Origin: Rotaria macrura | Lineage: Eukaryota > Rotifera > Eurotatoria > Philodinida > Philodinidae | DNA length: 64,000 nucleotides | Assembly (NCBI GenBank): GCA_900239685.1 | Contig: OENT01000197.1 | Span: 64,224-128,223, forward strand | Direction of reading: 5' to 3' | Shown: positions 26,234-38,713 of the stretch, piece after piece | Numbering within the stretch: position 1 is the first letter of the stretch | How the letters are laid out: the number at the start of each line of letters is the position of its first letter | Notes under the pieces: generated by a model | What the model was told of the DNA's origin: nothing | The model's input: only the letters and a program-made list of their open reading frames with translations | Database searches by the model: none | Translations under genes and position numbers: made by a program

Positions 26234-27274
26234 TCAATAGGGAGTTTTAAAGAGTACACCACCACGCACATAATAAAACATATAACTGCCACCAGTGCCA
26301 TATGCCCATGTACTAATATCAAAAATGTGTGAACCATCAGTGGTCGCTTGAATTTTGTACACTCGTACAGCTTTCTGATTTCGATACCAATCTAGTGGTG
26401 AACCAGCTTGACATGTTTCAGGTGTACTATCGGCTCCATTTTGAGATAGAAAATAAGCATTGCCAGCTCCATACACTTTTCCAATTCCGTCTGGTTCAAT
26501 GCAAACAGCTGTCTCTTCATCAAGTCCAATACCACGAGCTAGTATTCCATGATCATGAATCATACGGGCAAGAAATGTGACAAGACGACCATGACGGTCA
26601 CGATTATCGAAATGACTATCCGTGACCACATCCGAAAGAAATGGTTGATGAAGAAAATCTTTATGACCAAGAGTAAGAAAATTAATATAAGGATCACTGA
26701 GCGCTTCGGAAGATGTAATCGTTCCTTCAAGAGCTCCAAAATAGGTACCACCGAGAATAGCACAACCTGCTGAAGTGCCACCAACTGGTATTTGTTTAGT
26801 ATTACGTAAATAATCAATGGCATGATGTACTTTTGTATCCTTCCAAAAATTAACATAGTTTGCTTGATCCCCACCAGATATGAATAAAGCTTCAGCATTC
26901 AAAATGGCTCTTTCAACTTCTGGATCATTAGCCAAGGCTCGAGAATCAATGAGCAACGTTTCAACAGAATTCACAACACCTAATTCATAAATGTAACTAT
27001 TGTATGCATCAGCACCAGAAGCTCGAATTACAACAAAATCGCCGCCACCCGATTTTCTAATCATCCATTTAAAAGCGGCGTCGACATCTTCACCACCACC
27101 GAGAATAGCCGTACCCCCGACTGTAACCGTATTGACATCCGAAGGATCACCAATCAAACCTATCGATGCACTACTTCGTCCTGAAATATTTCTACCGTTG
27201 GCTAGAGAATATGCTGTCGTCAGATTTCTTGACCAACAAAAGAGAATTAATACAAATAACCAATCCGGACGCAT
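26234..27274 (-). CDS. Secreted cyanophycinase (peptidase family S51), intronless
   Basis: One uninterrupted 346-residue frame starting at ATG 27274. Residues 1-21 form a signal peptide (hydrophobic VLILFCW core, likely cleavage after TTA). The mature part is a bacterial-type cyanophycinase, related to CphB. It shows an ILGGGED start, an RASGADAYNSYI strand-helix, FISGGDQANYVNFW (residues 131-144, with GGDQ) and the nucleophile elbow GGTSAGCAILGG, with Ser168 as predicted catalytic serine. Later it has TDSHFDNRDRHGRL and a GIGLDEETAVCIE strand, both typical of the family. The bacterial enzymes hydrolyse cyanophycin (multi-L-arginyl-poly-aspartate) to beta-Asp-Arg dipeptides. Whether this one acts on cyanophycin or another isoaspartyl-type peptide is inference. 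In a window of intron-bearing animal genes, the lack of introns, the bacterial family and secretion together point to horizontal acquisition and use on ingested material. Confidence 0.9.
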   Translation of the reverse strand: MRPDWLFVLILFCWSRNLTTAYSLANGRNISGRSSASIGLIGDPSDVNTVTVGGTAILGGGEDVDAAFKWMIRKSGGGDFVVIRASGADAYNSYIYELGVVNSVETLLIDSRALANDPEVERAILNAEALFISGGDQANYVNFWKDTKVHHAIDYLRNTKQIPVGGTSAGCAILGGTYFGALEGTITSSEALSDPYINFLTLGHKDFLHQPFLSDVVTDSHFDNRDRHGRLVTFLARMIHDHGILARGIGLDEETAVCIEPDGIGKVYGAGNAYFLSQNGADSTPETCQAGSPLDWYRNQKAVRVYKIQATTDGSHIFDISTWAYGTGGSYMFYYVRGGVLFKTPY

Positions 27275-28989
27275 GATACTTTTTTAAAAAAATGATTTGT
27301 TGTGCAGAAATTTGAAATAATAAAATTCTTCAATGAAAGAAAAAACAATCCAAAACAAAATAGTAGATTCACAAAATTTACATATTGATATAAGAATTAA
27401 GAAGATCAAGCATCTATTTTCGTACTTTTATATTGTAGCAATTTGTTTTGAATGAAAACAAGACGATATTTATATCGTTTCGTAAAGTACATTCCTATCG
27501 AATTACTTTCAAATGAAATAGATTTTATAGTACTAGCCATGATAGTTTGATGGTATTAAATTTGAAAGGCATCGTTCTAATGGAAAATTTTTATTTTCTC
27601 CAAGAGAATTAAAATTTATTTTTTTCAATCTGTTACAAAGAATAGATGTTAAAAAATAATCTTCTATTTAGAGATCATTGGATTCATTTTTCAAGAAATA
27701 TCTTTTAGTGGTAATTATGTTTGACAATTATTAATTCACTGTATAAAAACGAATGTTCATTGAAAAAATTCATAAATTTCATTTGATTTCTTCAATCATT
27801 CGTATGAAATATCGCAGGTAGAAAAAAGTAAGAATAGATCGATAATCTTCTGCATGTAAAAAAGAAAAGAATATTCCTTCAAATGTCATATACTTATGAC
27901 AAAGAATCATAGTTTCAAATGATACGTATATTTTTCGACAACATCCAATACTCCTGATGATATAATTTGCAGTTACTCATTTATCTAGCAACGATTATAT
28001 GAATATTTTTCGTATTTATTCTATGTAAAGAATCCCGATATCTAATGTTGATCATTGATAAGACTGACACCTGTCTAGAAATTTCTGAAACCTTAAATCT
28101 ATAAATAACTCAAGCAGTCTTGTATATGATGGGAATTACTTAATATTCTGAGCAAGGTCTAAATCAGTCTGCTCGGTAAGGGTTATGTTTATGAAAAATC
28201 TCTGTTAGAGATAAGGCAAAAACTATTTACATATTTCATGTTCATAGGAAACTAATCATCACAAGACTTCTTACGAGAACACGATCTCTTTCATTCGGAA
28301 AGCAAGACTTGCCGAGATTCTTACATGAGATGATATAAAATCATGCGCATACTAAAATTTCAAATCGGAATTCGATAAAATCTCGTTAGACAAAGTTTAT
28401 GTATGTATAAATAAGAACATAGATTGATTTTAAGCAACAGATATATCGTTTTCATATCGATATAGATTTTCTTTGTTTTTCACATAGTATAGTATATATT
28501 GTAAAAAGGGCAGAGAAAAAGAGAGGAAAAAAGTAAGTAGAAGAGTAATGGATGTTAAACACAACAATGAATGTAATGACGACATCATGACGAACAAACA
28601 GAAGAGAAATGAGTGAACGTTAAAGTAACAGCACTCACAAATATCTATATATGACAATGACAAGATACAATTTTATGAGACAAGAAAAAGAAATGAAAAT
28701 GAAAGCATTGTTATCTGTCAGACGTCATTCGTACAACTGCTGGATGTTATTTATTTTTTGTTTTGTTTCTTTTTTCTGTTTCTTGTTTTATATACACTGA
28801 TTTTATTTTAAAAAAAATAATTAAGTGACTATCTAGATGAATTTGTATTATACGATGTCATTGGCGTAAATTGTTGTTGGAGAAATTTCGACGCAAGTAA
28901 ATCTTGCTGTTGTTTTACAACAGGACCTATGTTTTTTTTTTGAAAAGAAAGAAACAGACAATGAAAACAATAGTAAATCATATTTTAAT
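27275..28989. other. Intergenic region
   Basis: About 1.7 kb holding the upstream region of the cyanophycinase gene and the 3' untranslated region of CNOT2, both on the minus strand. No coding frame is supported. Confidence 0.4.
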
Positions 28990-31335
28990 TTAGGTAGTCT
29001 TATTTTTTTTTCCTTTACCATCCAACTTATCATAATCAATTCTCATGCTTTTATGCGTTTTACGCCAAAGTTGAACATCAAATACACAATAGACACCAGT
29101 TTCATATGTATCATATTTTTGATCAGGCATTATATTTTTAATACGTGTTAACCATATACGTTCTTCTTTATGATAACGCCAATCACGTTTATATAATTCA
29201 TTCGCAGCTGATAATTGCACATAATCATTACCAAATAAATAAAATAGAAAAAATAATGTATCTTCATTTAATGTTGAAAAATTCACTTGAGGTAATTTTT
29301 CACGTATTTGCACGCCCATCTGATATTCAAATGGAACTTGATAATCGATTTCATATGCTCGTGCTTGATTATCAGAAAATGGAGAAATAAATGATGGATA
29401 TAAATCATTAGTGCTATCCATGCCTAGACAAAAAAATTAAAAAAATATTTCATTTTTTCTTTCACTCACGAAATTTTCTTAAGTTGAATCGATATTTCTA
29501 AGCATGTAGAATTCGGTCTGTAATGAAGGTTAGGGTAAACGCCCTTCATTTAGTATATATTTCATTATGAAAATCATCTATTAACTTCTATCTTTTTAAT
29601 AGAAGTCATGATCTGAATAGGTACAGTTCATCTTAAAAATATGAAGTATTGAAATATTTTTCATTTCAAATTTTTATTATTCTTATTCGCATGAAATGAT
29701 CGACGGCAGTAATAAGATCTCGTACAGTGTCTTCTATCGTACATTAGCATTATCGTTAATTAGCTTTAGCGAGATCTGAATAAGAGAAAAAATATGAATT
29801 TTGATTGATTCTAAAAGTTTCGAATGAACGACTAGAAAATCAAATCTTTATCAATTATTTTTATAACTGATTATTTACTCGATTTAGAAACGAAAAACAT
29901 ATTTTGAATAATAGGATGTAAAGTTTAGTTGATCTAGACGAATACTAACATAAATTAAAGCATTTTTTTTCGAAACATAAACCAATATCCTGCTGAAAGT
30001 TGTATTAAAAATTATTTATGCTTTGGTGATCCGTATAATGTGATCGGCTGGAATAGAAGATCTGATGATTTCGACCGAACTAATTTTCCATAGACAATCG
30101 ATCAATCTTCTTCTGAACAGTTTTGAATCGTCTATGGAAAGGGGCAGGTACATAATTGATGATGATGTATGATTCGTACCAATCAACAGAAAAAAAGCCA
30201 CTGTGGCTTTCTTCACACAATTATCCATTGTGTGATGAACTCTTCTAAAGACAAAATTTTTTTTATTACTCATGACTTTTCGATTCAATCGAAGGATGAG
30301 AGAACATCTAATCTAATGAATTTATGATATATGCAAGACTTTTTCATAGAATTAGAAGAAAGTATGAAATCATAGTAAGTTGCTAATATCCGGATTTCAT
30401 ATTTATAGAATAGAAATCTACTTCGAATGAACAGTTGTCTTCTTCTTAATAGAACGTAAAATTTCAAATAAATCACATACTGAGTCCAAGTGTCGTTAAA
30501 TCAAAATTGAGTAACATTGATGAATCTGGATTTTTTTCAGCTTGTTGAATCATTTGTAGAAGGCCAACTAGTCCATATTGATCTGTTATGGTTGATGACG
30601 GTAAACCATTTGTATTTGGCATGGCTGTGGAATTATTTGTAAACGTTGTTGGTTTATTAGGAGCAGATACTTGATATCGACTTATCAATGAACTCAACGC
30701 GTCAATCGATGATTTAAACGATACAGGTGATTGTGATTGTGAATGTTGAGGTTGTGTTTGTTGTGATGAATTGTATCCGTTTGTTATGGTTTGATGATTA
30801 GATGACGACATTTGATGCGATGGAACATTGATTGTTGATGATGATGATGATTCGTGAAATGTATTTCGATGTGGCAATGGTGGAAAGTCTTCCTGTTGCA
30901 ATTCAAACTATGATTTTGAGAAAAAAATGCATACATATATGTATATGTATATATATATATATTAGATTTAATTTTTGCTTTCTAGAAAATTTAAATGTAC
31001 GAAAAAGAAATTACATTTTTTTCTATTTGCGTCTGAGAAGATGATGAGCCAAGAATATTATCGAAATGTGACGATGTTGATTGTTGTAAATTGGCAAAAT
31101 TTGGTGGTTTTATTAATAGATGTTGTGCTAATGATGAAGATGACGACGATGATGATGTTGGTTGTCCAATAGTTGTCCATTGTTTTCCGCCACCGATGGA
31201 ACCGAGTAGGGAAGATGAACTTGTTGGTACTGTTGTAACTCCACCATTTGTGTTTACATTAAAAAAACATGATGGCATTGATGATGATGATGATGATGAT
31301 GCATTGGCAGCTGATGCCAAATGTAGATAAGACAT
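28990..31335 (-). CDS. CNOT2: CCR4-NOT transcription complex subunit 2 (NOT2)
   Basis: Minus-strand exons 31335-31015, 30907-30481 and 29423-28990 sum to 1182 nt, or 393 residues (human 540). Exon 1 is Ser/Asn-rich low complexity. Exon 2 opens with the family phrase EDFPPLP. Later it has GLVGLLQMIQQAEKNPDSSM and TTLGLS, matching human GLLKLIRRTEKNPDL and TTLGLN. The junction to exon 3 rebuilds LSMDSTNDLYPSFISPF (human LNLNSPENLYPKFASPWA). Exon 3 is the C-terminal NOT box: VPFEYQ, the hydrophobic LFFLFYLFGNDYVQLSAANE and NRDW-like KRDWRYHKEERIWLTR, ending soon after YDKL. CNOT2 dimerises with CNOT3 through the NOT box and is a core scaffold of the cytoplasmic deadenylase. The second intron is 1057 bp and contains no clear gene. 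The C-terminus is about ten residues shorter than in human. It lies head to head with cystinosin. Confidence 0.93.
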
Positions 31336-32148
31336 GATGTTAAAAAATACAGAAAAAAAAAAGTTTTTTTTTTATTCTCTATAATAGAAAAATGTATGTG
31401 CATGGAGCAAATGTTGGAGTCGAGATAAGTTTTTTAAATCGATGATTCCACATCATCAGTGAAATGAATACGTTCAATGGTCGAGATTTCTATTTTTCTT
31501 GCCTAATGAGTTGTCTGTAAAAAAAAATGATCATTAGCCATAGGAAAAAAGGCCCGGATGGAGATGAATTGACATTCGAAGAAATGAGTCGCGACAGTCG
31601 CTTCAATTTAAGAATGCCATCAATAGAGATCAGACTGATGAAATTTTCACTAAAGAATTTTTAAATTCTGATTGAAGAATTGAATATTTTTGGAATGAAA
31701 AAAGTGTAACACTAAAAAACGATCTGTGGCGACATGGTCTATTTTGATTCGTTCGAATCATGAAACCATTGAAAGGAAATGTATATTTAAGTTTGTTTTT
31801 CTTTATGATTCCGAAAAATGATGAATCATTTCATAGTTAAAAAGAAAGAAGGACAATTTTGACTATGTTTACATGAAGAATGAACCTCGAAAAAAATTAA
31901 GCAAAAGAATCCCTAAGTTTTATAACCAGAACACAAATTCATATTTATGATTGTCTATGTTTTTGATGTAAAGTATTCATCATAGACGAAATGTAAAATC
32001 TAATCAGAAAAGTAATAATTGTCAAAAGTAACACTTCAGTCAAATACGGACGAATTAAATTGTATTTAATTTTGTTGACAAAGCACTTCTTTATTTGTAA
32101 TAATTCGAATAAAAACATGAAACGAAGTGCCCTATTTTTCTAGATTGA
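31336..32148. promoter_or_regulatory. Shared upstream region of divergent CNOT2 and CTNS
   Basis: The two start codons face away from each other across 813 bp, so both promoters must lie here or in overlapping 5' exons. A long T/A homopolymer tract (about 31348-31375) sits directly before CNOT2. An acceptor-like CTATTTTTCTAG ends at 32143, five nt before the CTNS ATG. No TATA box could be assigned with confidence. Confidence 0.45.
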
Positions 32149-34591
32149 ATGTATACAGAATTTCTATTGATAAGCTTCTCGTTTATTCTTGTCATTAATC
32201 TAACAGTAAATGCTGATCGAAGTGATTCAGTAATTGCTTTTGAACCATCGTCTGTTAGTATTACAGTCGGTGATAGTCGTTCTGTTGATGTTCGTCTTCT
32301 TATCCCAGATATAATTCCGCCGGATGTTTTCATTGAATTTCTTTATAACGATCAAACTAAAGATGCGAATGGTTATATCGATAATTTACCAAACATAACA
32401 TTTACACAGCAAACAAGTATTGATCAAAGTCGAGTAATTCTAATTAATGCTCGTCATCATGGACATCTGATTGTAACAGCTCAATCACCGCAAGTGAATA
32501 TATCAACTCTACATGACTTTCTTCTTATTGACATAGCGCGTAATAAATTTTTAAATGTCTTAACACAGATTGTTGGTTGGATTTATTTTTTTGCTTGGTC
32601 TATATCATTTTATCCTCAGATATTATTAAATTTTCGTCGTCAAAGTGTCGTTGGACTCAATTTCGATTTTCTAGCATTAAATCTTCTCGGTCATTCATGT
32701 TATTCAATATTTAATATATGTTTATATACGTCGCATGATATTCAACAACAATACTACGCAAGACATCCACATGGAGTTCTACCTGTATTACTTAATGATG
32801 TAAGTCACATATAAGGATCATTGTGTGAGAAATGTGCCGTATTCAAGACGAAAATATTTTGTGTGCCAATCACAGTTGATGCTATAGAATATGAATTATA
32901 CTCATGTTTGTATGCATTAAAATGTATTAATACGAACTCTATCGCTTTTTGTATTAGGCTATTTTGATCATTCACTAAGCATATTGAGTTCTTGTAAGCG
33001 CTCTAGTTGATATTGTCATAGTATCCTCTCATTTTTATTCTCAGGTACCGAGCCCATCAAAGCAACTCCTGGTGTTTGAGGAAATCTATCAAGATGAATC
33101 AAATAGATGTCAATGCAATTTCATTCCATGATGCATCTATAGAGGCCTCAGTAGAAGTTCTTAAAGGAAATGTTTTTCTTGAATCCCTATATTTTATGGA
33201 TTCCTGTCGAACCCTTAACTTTCATGACAGAAGAATTTTCGAATTCTGATCTGAAAATTGTTCTTTTTCCTCTCAATCGATTCTAGTGACATAGGCTTAC
33301 AACAAAGTATTTAAATATTTAAAATAAGGTCCGTTAGAAGTATTAGAATTTCAAGTTTTAGATTCTTTTTTTTATAAATAGTGTACAGAACGTCGACTTG
33401 TGGATGAAAGCTTTTTTTAGTAGCTGTCTATTCATACCCAAATTTTCAGATTTAAATTCGAAACTGCTGTTTCCACGAAAACCTTGGGCTCTTCACGAAT
33501 CTACGAAAAGTAGACATACGAGAAAAAATTCAATATTCTAGTGAACATTTCAATATGCACTCAGATGCTTTGAGGGTTTCGACTAGGGTTCTGTAATACA
33601 TCTAGAAGTGAAAATTTATTGAAGTTTGCATTGTTACCTCGTTAGTGCGAACTTAGCGTTACACTAATTGTGTTTCGTTCTATTATTATTGCAATACTAT
33701 TTTTTTACTGTCGATCTGAATAATGAGACGAGCATTGCCAAGTTTTAACAAACATCGATGTAAACTCACTCGCTAGTACTAGACTTCAAACCTTGGAAAC
33801 TCGAAAATGTGCGTAGGCTAACCAATCGAACATGGGTTAAAAATAAACTATTCATATTAATTGATCTCTTATCACAAACACGTTTTTGAGCACAATTTTC
33901 GATAGAGACGTCTATGGAAAGGAGACATGTACGGAGCGATTGGAAGTCGTCGATAGGATGTGGCTATTGACAAAAAAGAAGTTCAGGTTTTGTGCGAAGT
34001 GTATCGCAAAGAAATCTTAACTGAAATATAAATCATCTCTTCTAGGTGTTCTTCAGTGTTCATGCTGTATTTGCTTGTTTAATAACCCTCACTCAATGTC
34101 TATTTTTTGAACGTGGCAAACAACGTATATCCTACATGGCACGTATTATTGGTGGCATATTAATTCTGTTTTTACTTGTATCAACAATAATTGCATTCAC
34201 TAATCATTTATCAACATTAAACTTACTGTATTTTTATTCTTATGCAAAATTAGCTATAACAATTATAAAATATGTTCCTCAAGCTTGGATGAATTATAGA
34301 CGAAAATCTACTGAAGGTTGGTCCATTGGAAATATCGTACTTGATTGTACCGGTGGTATATTAAGTATTTTACAAATGTTTTTTCTTGCAATAAATTATG
34401 ATGATTGGTCATCAATATTTGGTTCACCGACAAAATTTGGTCTTGGATTATTTTCTGTTTTGTTTGATATCATTTTCATTATTCAACATTATATACTTTA
34501 TCGAACTAATAATGTCATTGCAATAAATACTAATGTATCGACGAACAATGATGATGATGAACGTACACCGATTTTGTCTCAGCAGACTTAA
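32149..34591 (+). CDS. CTNS: Cystinosin, lysosomal cystine-proton symporter
   Basis: Two exons, 32149-32799 and 34046-34591 (TAA), join in phase 0 and encode 398 residues (human 367). A signal peptide covers about residues 1-22, followed by a luminal domain of about 115 residues with N-glycosylation sequons (NIT, NIS). Seven membrane segments then follow with two PQ loops. The first is in YFFAWSISFYPQILLNFRR, followed by SVVGLNFDFLALNLLG. The second is in IKYVPQAWMNYRRKSTEGWS, followed by IGNIVLDCTGG. The splice junction rebuilds LNDVFFSVHA (human SNDVFFSLHA). The protein exports cystine from lysosomes in symport with protons. The human C-terminal GYDQL signal is absent; an acidic DERTPIL lies seven residues or so from the end. 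The single intron is 1246 bp. AATAAA is at 34676-34681. Confidence 0.95.
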
Positions 34592-35716
34592 TCGAACATA
34601 AACATTTTCTTTGTTTCTAATTTTCTATTCTATGTACAACATAATTTTATCGTGTGAATTGTAATCAAGTCAACAAATAAATCAAACTGTCTTAAATTCA
34701 TTAGGACAATTTTTTTAACTTTATCAAGATCACCGATGTAGCTCATTTCTCATATTCTATGAAGAGAATTCCCAATCATAACTTTTGAGAAAACGACCAC
34801 AGCTGTACTGTACACCATTTGAACATACAAACGAGTTGTGACGAAACTAGAACATGTGCAAAAACTTTTAAACTAAATTATTGATTAAATTGCAGGTATA
34901 CGCAATGGTACGAGACAAATATAGAATTTTATCCGGAACTTGAAACCACAAATAGTCGAATTTAATTTTGTTTTAAAGTTCGAATGGAAGAAGAAAATTT
35001 TTCAAACTTATGAAATCATTACAATTGCTGCCTGTCTTCATACGATGATTGATGCTAAAGCCTATTGATTATTCCCTATATGTTAATAAAGAGATTTCAT
35101 TTCCAAATAATTTTGAGGGAAGAATAATGATGAATCGATCATATCCCTCTTTAAGAAGAATCATGTTTTTCTCTTTCATTCGAAATTCAATTCTGAGACG
35201 TAAAGGGATTCTTCAATTGAATAAAATTCATCTAAAATTATTAAACATTTTCTTATCGTACTGGAAGTGTTTTCATAAGGAAGAGCGACTAATCAAATCT
35301 ATTTGAGCATGGCAAAAAGAAGTGCAATATGCAAAATTTTCAGTAACAGAGATCATCACAAGATAGGTTAGGGTAAGCTATTTTATTCTACAGGATATTT
35401 TTTATGCATGCTCGCTTGAAACAGGTTTTCTAGCCACAATATTGATAGAAAGTATCTTCATTTGAAAGACTTGCATAATCTAGTCAAGTGAGTCAACACG
35501 CGCTAGATAGAACTTTTCCCTAGTTATGGGAAGTCGTTGGTAAATGATTAACTGTAAGAAACTTTGTTTAAATAGGAGAAAGGAAGAAATGATTTTCTTT
35601 TATAGATAATAAGATACTGATGAAGTGCGTCGATTATCTAATTTGGTATCGACCCGTTTCGTCGACACATCCGTAATTGTCCCGCTTGGTCGACAAGTAT
35701 TTTATCTCTCTGATAT

Positions 35717-36179
35717 ACCGCAATTTAATAATTAAGCGCTTCGTCAATAAGTTAAGGTCCAATAAATAAATCACAAAATGAATATCTATTTTTGTAAAGT
35801 CAATAGTCACTTGATCTGTGGTTTAGTAAATAAAAGTCATAATTCATTATGATATACACACACGTTTGATTGAATAAATTTTTGCAGAATGTCTGTTGAA
35901 TTTTTCTATTCATTAATNNNNNNNNNNNNNNNNNNNNNNNNNNNNNNNNNNNNNNNNNNNNNNNNNNNNNNNNNNNNATTAATGAATAGAAAAATTCAAC
36001 AGACATTCTGCAAAAATTTATTCAATCAAACGTGTGTGTATATCATAATGAATTATGACTTTTATTTACTAAACCACAGATCAAGTGACTATTGACTTTA
36101 CAAAAATAGATATTCATTTTGCTGATTTATTTATTGGACCTTAACTTATTGACGAAGCGCTTAATTATTAAATTGCGGT
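35717..36179. mobile_element. Near-perfect inverted repeat (foldback or MITE-like) around a gap
   Basis: The left arm 35717-35917 (201 nt) is the reverse complement of the right arm 35978-36179 (202 nt), with one single-base insertion in the right arm as the only difference I find. The centre is a 60-base run of N. Beyond the arms, similarity decays but continues: both sides carry short units with CCCG followed by GGTCGACAA or close variants (about 35650-35698 on the left, 36225-36290 on the right, inverted). Long terminal inverted repeats with subterminal repeats are typical of non-autonomous DNA transposons. An alternative is an assembly error in which one sequence was placed on both sides of a gap. 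No coding capacity is present. Confidence 0.6.
35918..35977. other. Assembly gap, 60 N
   Basis: Undetermined bases exactly at the axis of the inverted repeat. The true length of the spacer is therefore unknown. Confidence 0.98.
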
Positions 36180-38713
36180 GTATCAAAGGGACCAAATGTT
36201 TGTCAACGAAGTAGGAAAATAATAGTTGTCGACCATGCGGGAAATTCCTCTAATTTGGCTTAATTAGTCGACCCAACAGGGCTGAACCTTTTAATTTGTT
36301 TCGAAATAGAGAATAATACGGAGTCGTTTCTTGTTCATCTATCTATCGACATTTATAAGTCCTATATCACAATGCATCGCATTTTCTTATGTCTTTCAAA
36401 CATGGGCACTAATAAAGCACGTCGCGTTTTTAATGTTGCTGTAAAGATTAATCTAGATTTTCTTTTTCTTTTTGACACACACACACAAGCATTACCAAAC
36501 ACGTGTATAACAGATTATCTTGCTGTTGCAATCAATCATAATACTCATTTTCTCTTCCATTACTTCGATTTCTTCATCGAATTTCGAATTTTATCAAATA
36601 TTCTCAATTTTAAAAACTTTAAACTTTTTCAAGCAAAGAACAGCGGGATAACATTTTTTGATGATGAATAAATTGGGATACAACAGCAATGTAATTTTAT
36701 TGCAAATGATAATATACAGGAAGAAGAAGAGCAGTTTTCAAATGTGTTGTTACAATCATATGAATGATTCAATATTTCTTACGATTAGTTTCTTCGTTAC
36801 TTTGAAATAATGTATATTGAAAATAGAGCTTTCGTTTTCTTCGACAGAGATCCTAGTAAAAGAGATCAACTAGTTATTTTTTTCAAGTTAGATAAAATCA
36901 TTCGAAACATCGTATACTCATAAAACTCACATCAAATCGTAGCTTAAGATTCTTGTAAGATCATATCATTGTATATGATTTTCTGTAATTTTAAACAATA
37001 ATATCCTACAGAAGAGCAAGATTTCAGAGACAATAATTCTCGCTTGACATTACAAGATCAGATAAGATCTTCATTATGTGTTTGTTTGACCTGTGTGGGA
37101 GGAGAATCTTTTTTATTTTGACGGCAAGTTCTGCATCTCTGCTATTAAAGCTGATCAACATAGGTTCTACAAATATACACTGGTGCCATTTCTTTATTGT
37201 TTTAGGTCACCAGCACCCTCGTTCTCTGCTTATTGAACATAATTTATTTATTCTTAGAATGAAATTAATGATGGATCATTTCTGAGTTTATGCTTATTTA
37301 TGATTGATACCAGGACTTATTTTGAGTCGAGCTTTATTTTCATTTCTTAGAAAGAAACTATTCCAGTCTTCGAATTATCCCCTTATTCAAAACCAACATC
37401 GAAACAAATATAAGAAAGACAAAAGATCAAATGTACTATAGCGTTGTAACTGATGATCTCTGGAACCTAAATTTACTGCTTTGAATATGGTATTATATCG
37501 AGGCTTAAGTTAGCTTATCCAGTAAGAATTAGTAGATTTACTTTTTTAGAGGATTAATGTAAATGAACGTTTCGGAAGTATTTTTTACGAATCCGCCAAG
37601 ACACATAGTGCATAGACGTTACATTCATTAGAACAGTAGGTGCGTTTTTTTTTGTTTCGTCTCAAGAAAGCAGAGATTGACAAACGATTTGAAAATTGTA
37701 AAGTAGTATTTTATTTCTATGCAGATCTTCCTCTAAACTAAATATGGAATTTAACATCAGAAACCAACATTTGTCGTTTTTCTTAGAGGTAATAAAATAG
37801 TAACTTAATGAAGATTATCCTGATTCAAAATCTATGTTTGAATGAATTGTAAGTTTGAAAGTTATGCAAGATATTTGTGCTTTATTACAGCCTATAAAAG
37901 TACAAGTGCATGGTCATGGCTCAGCAATGAGCAACCAATTGGAAGAATTCTACCATGAGACGTTGTTTTCACATCCTACTTATAGATACCATTGTTGAGA
38001 CGAGTTAAATCCTTCATAACGTAGAGTTTATTCACAATACAGATAAATCATACAACGATGTGTCTTTTATACAACACCTTCGATTGAAATAACATCGTCA
38101 TCGTTTACCGTTGACGTTCTCAAAGATTTTGTTTGTTTTTGTATAGATACCTTGTTTTTATTGATCTGATCAATCAATATTTTATATGACGATAATTAAT
38201 CATAAAACCAATCAAATAACATTTCATGTAACTTTTCTTTGGAGAAAAAAAAAGAAATTTTCTACCGACAGCATCGCTGTGCTATTCTATATTTATTCTT
38301 GATCTTTTAATTTCGTTTTACGTTCTGATAACAAGATCTAACCGAAGGGAATATTAAAACAAAGGAAAAACATCTAGAAAAAGTACTTCCAGCTAATCAA
38401 TAGGAATTTCGTCGAATAATTATTTACCGCCACTGTAATACACAAAACACATTCATACGAACTTTAGTCACGCTTCAAGCATTGCCATTGGTCGTGTTAA
38501 CAAGTTGAGATGAAGAAAAAAAATAAACAAAAACAAACAACTGTTCACAATGTGCATGTATAATGATGAGAGACAGAGAGAAAGACAGTAGGGGAATGTA
38601 TACATATACATATATATATATATATGTTCTTGTCGTGTCATTCTATTTATGCACAAATGTAATGGTAAATAGAGAATTTGAATTTGGTCTTGTCGATTGG
38701 AATCTACTATTGA

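Larger units (their letters stand above)
34592..38713. other. Intergenic region containing a foldback element
   Basis: About 4.1 kb between convergent CTNS and STK11. It holds the CTNS polyadenylation signal, the inverted repeat at 35717-36179 with its wider degenerate flanks, and a (TA)n tract near 38600-38625. Frames at 36372-36671 and elsewhere show no domain. Confidence 0.5.

Noticed and set aside
26549..26898. Overlapping frames on both strands inside the cyanophycinase gene
   Set aside because: They are shadows of the conserved 346-residue frame and have no domain of their own.
29525..29612. Short hairpins (8-bp arms) in CNOT2 intron 2
   Set aside because: Arms are short and separate, and expected by chance in AT-rich sequence of this length.
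35800..36095. Identical 68-codon frames on both strands across the N gap
   Set aside because: They are the two arms of the inverted repeat read through the Ns and not real proteins.
36372..36671. 99-codon plus-strand frame next to the foldback element
   Set aside because: Phe/Leu/Asn-rich composition expected from AT-rich DNA, no domain, and no sign of transposase motifs.
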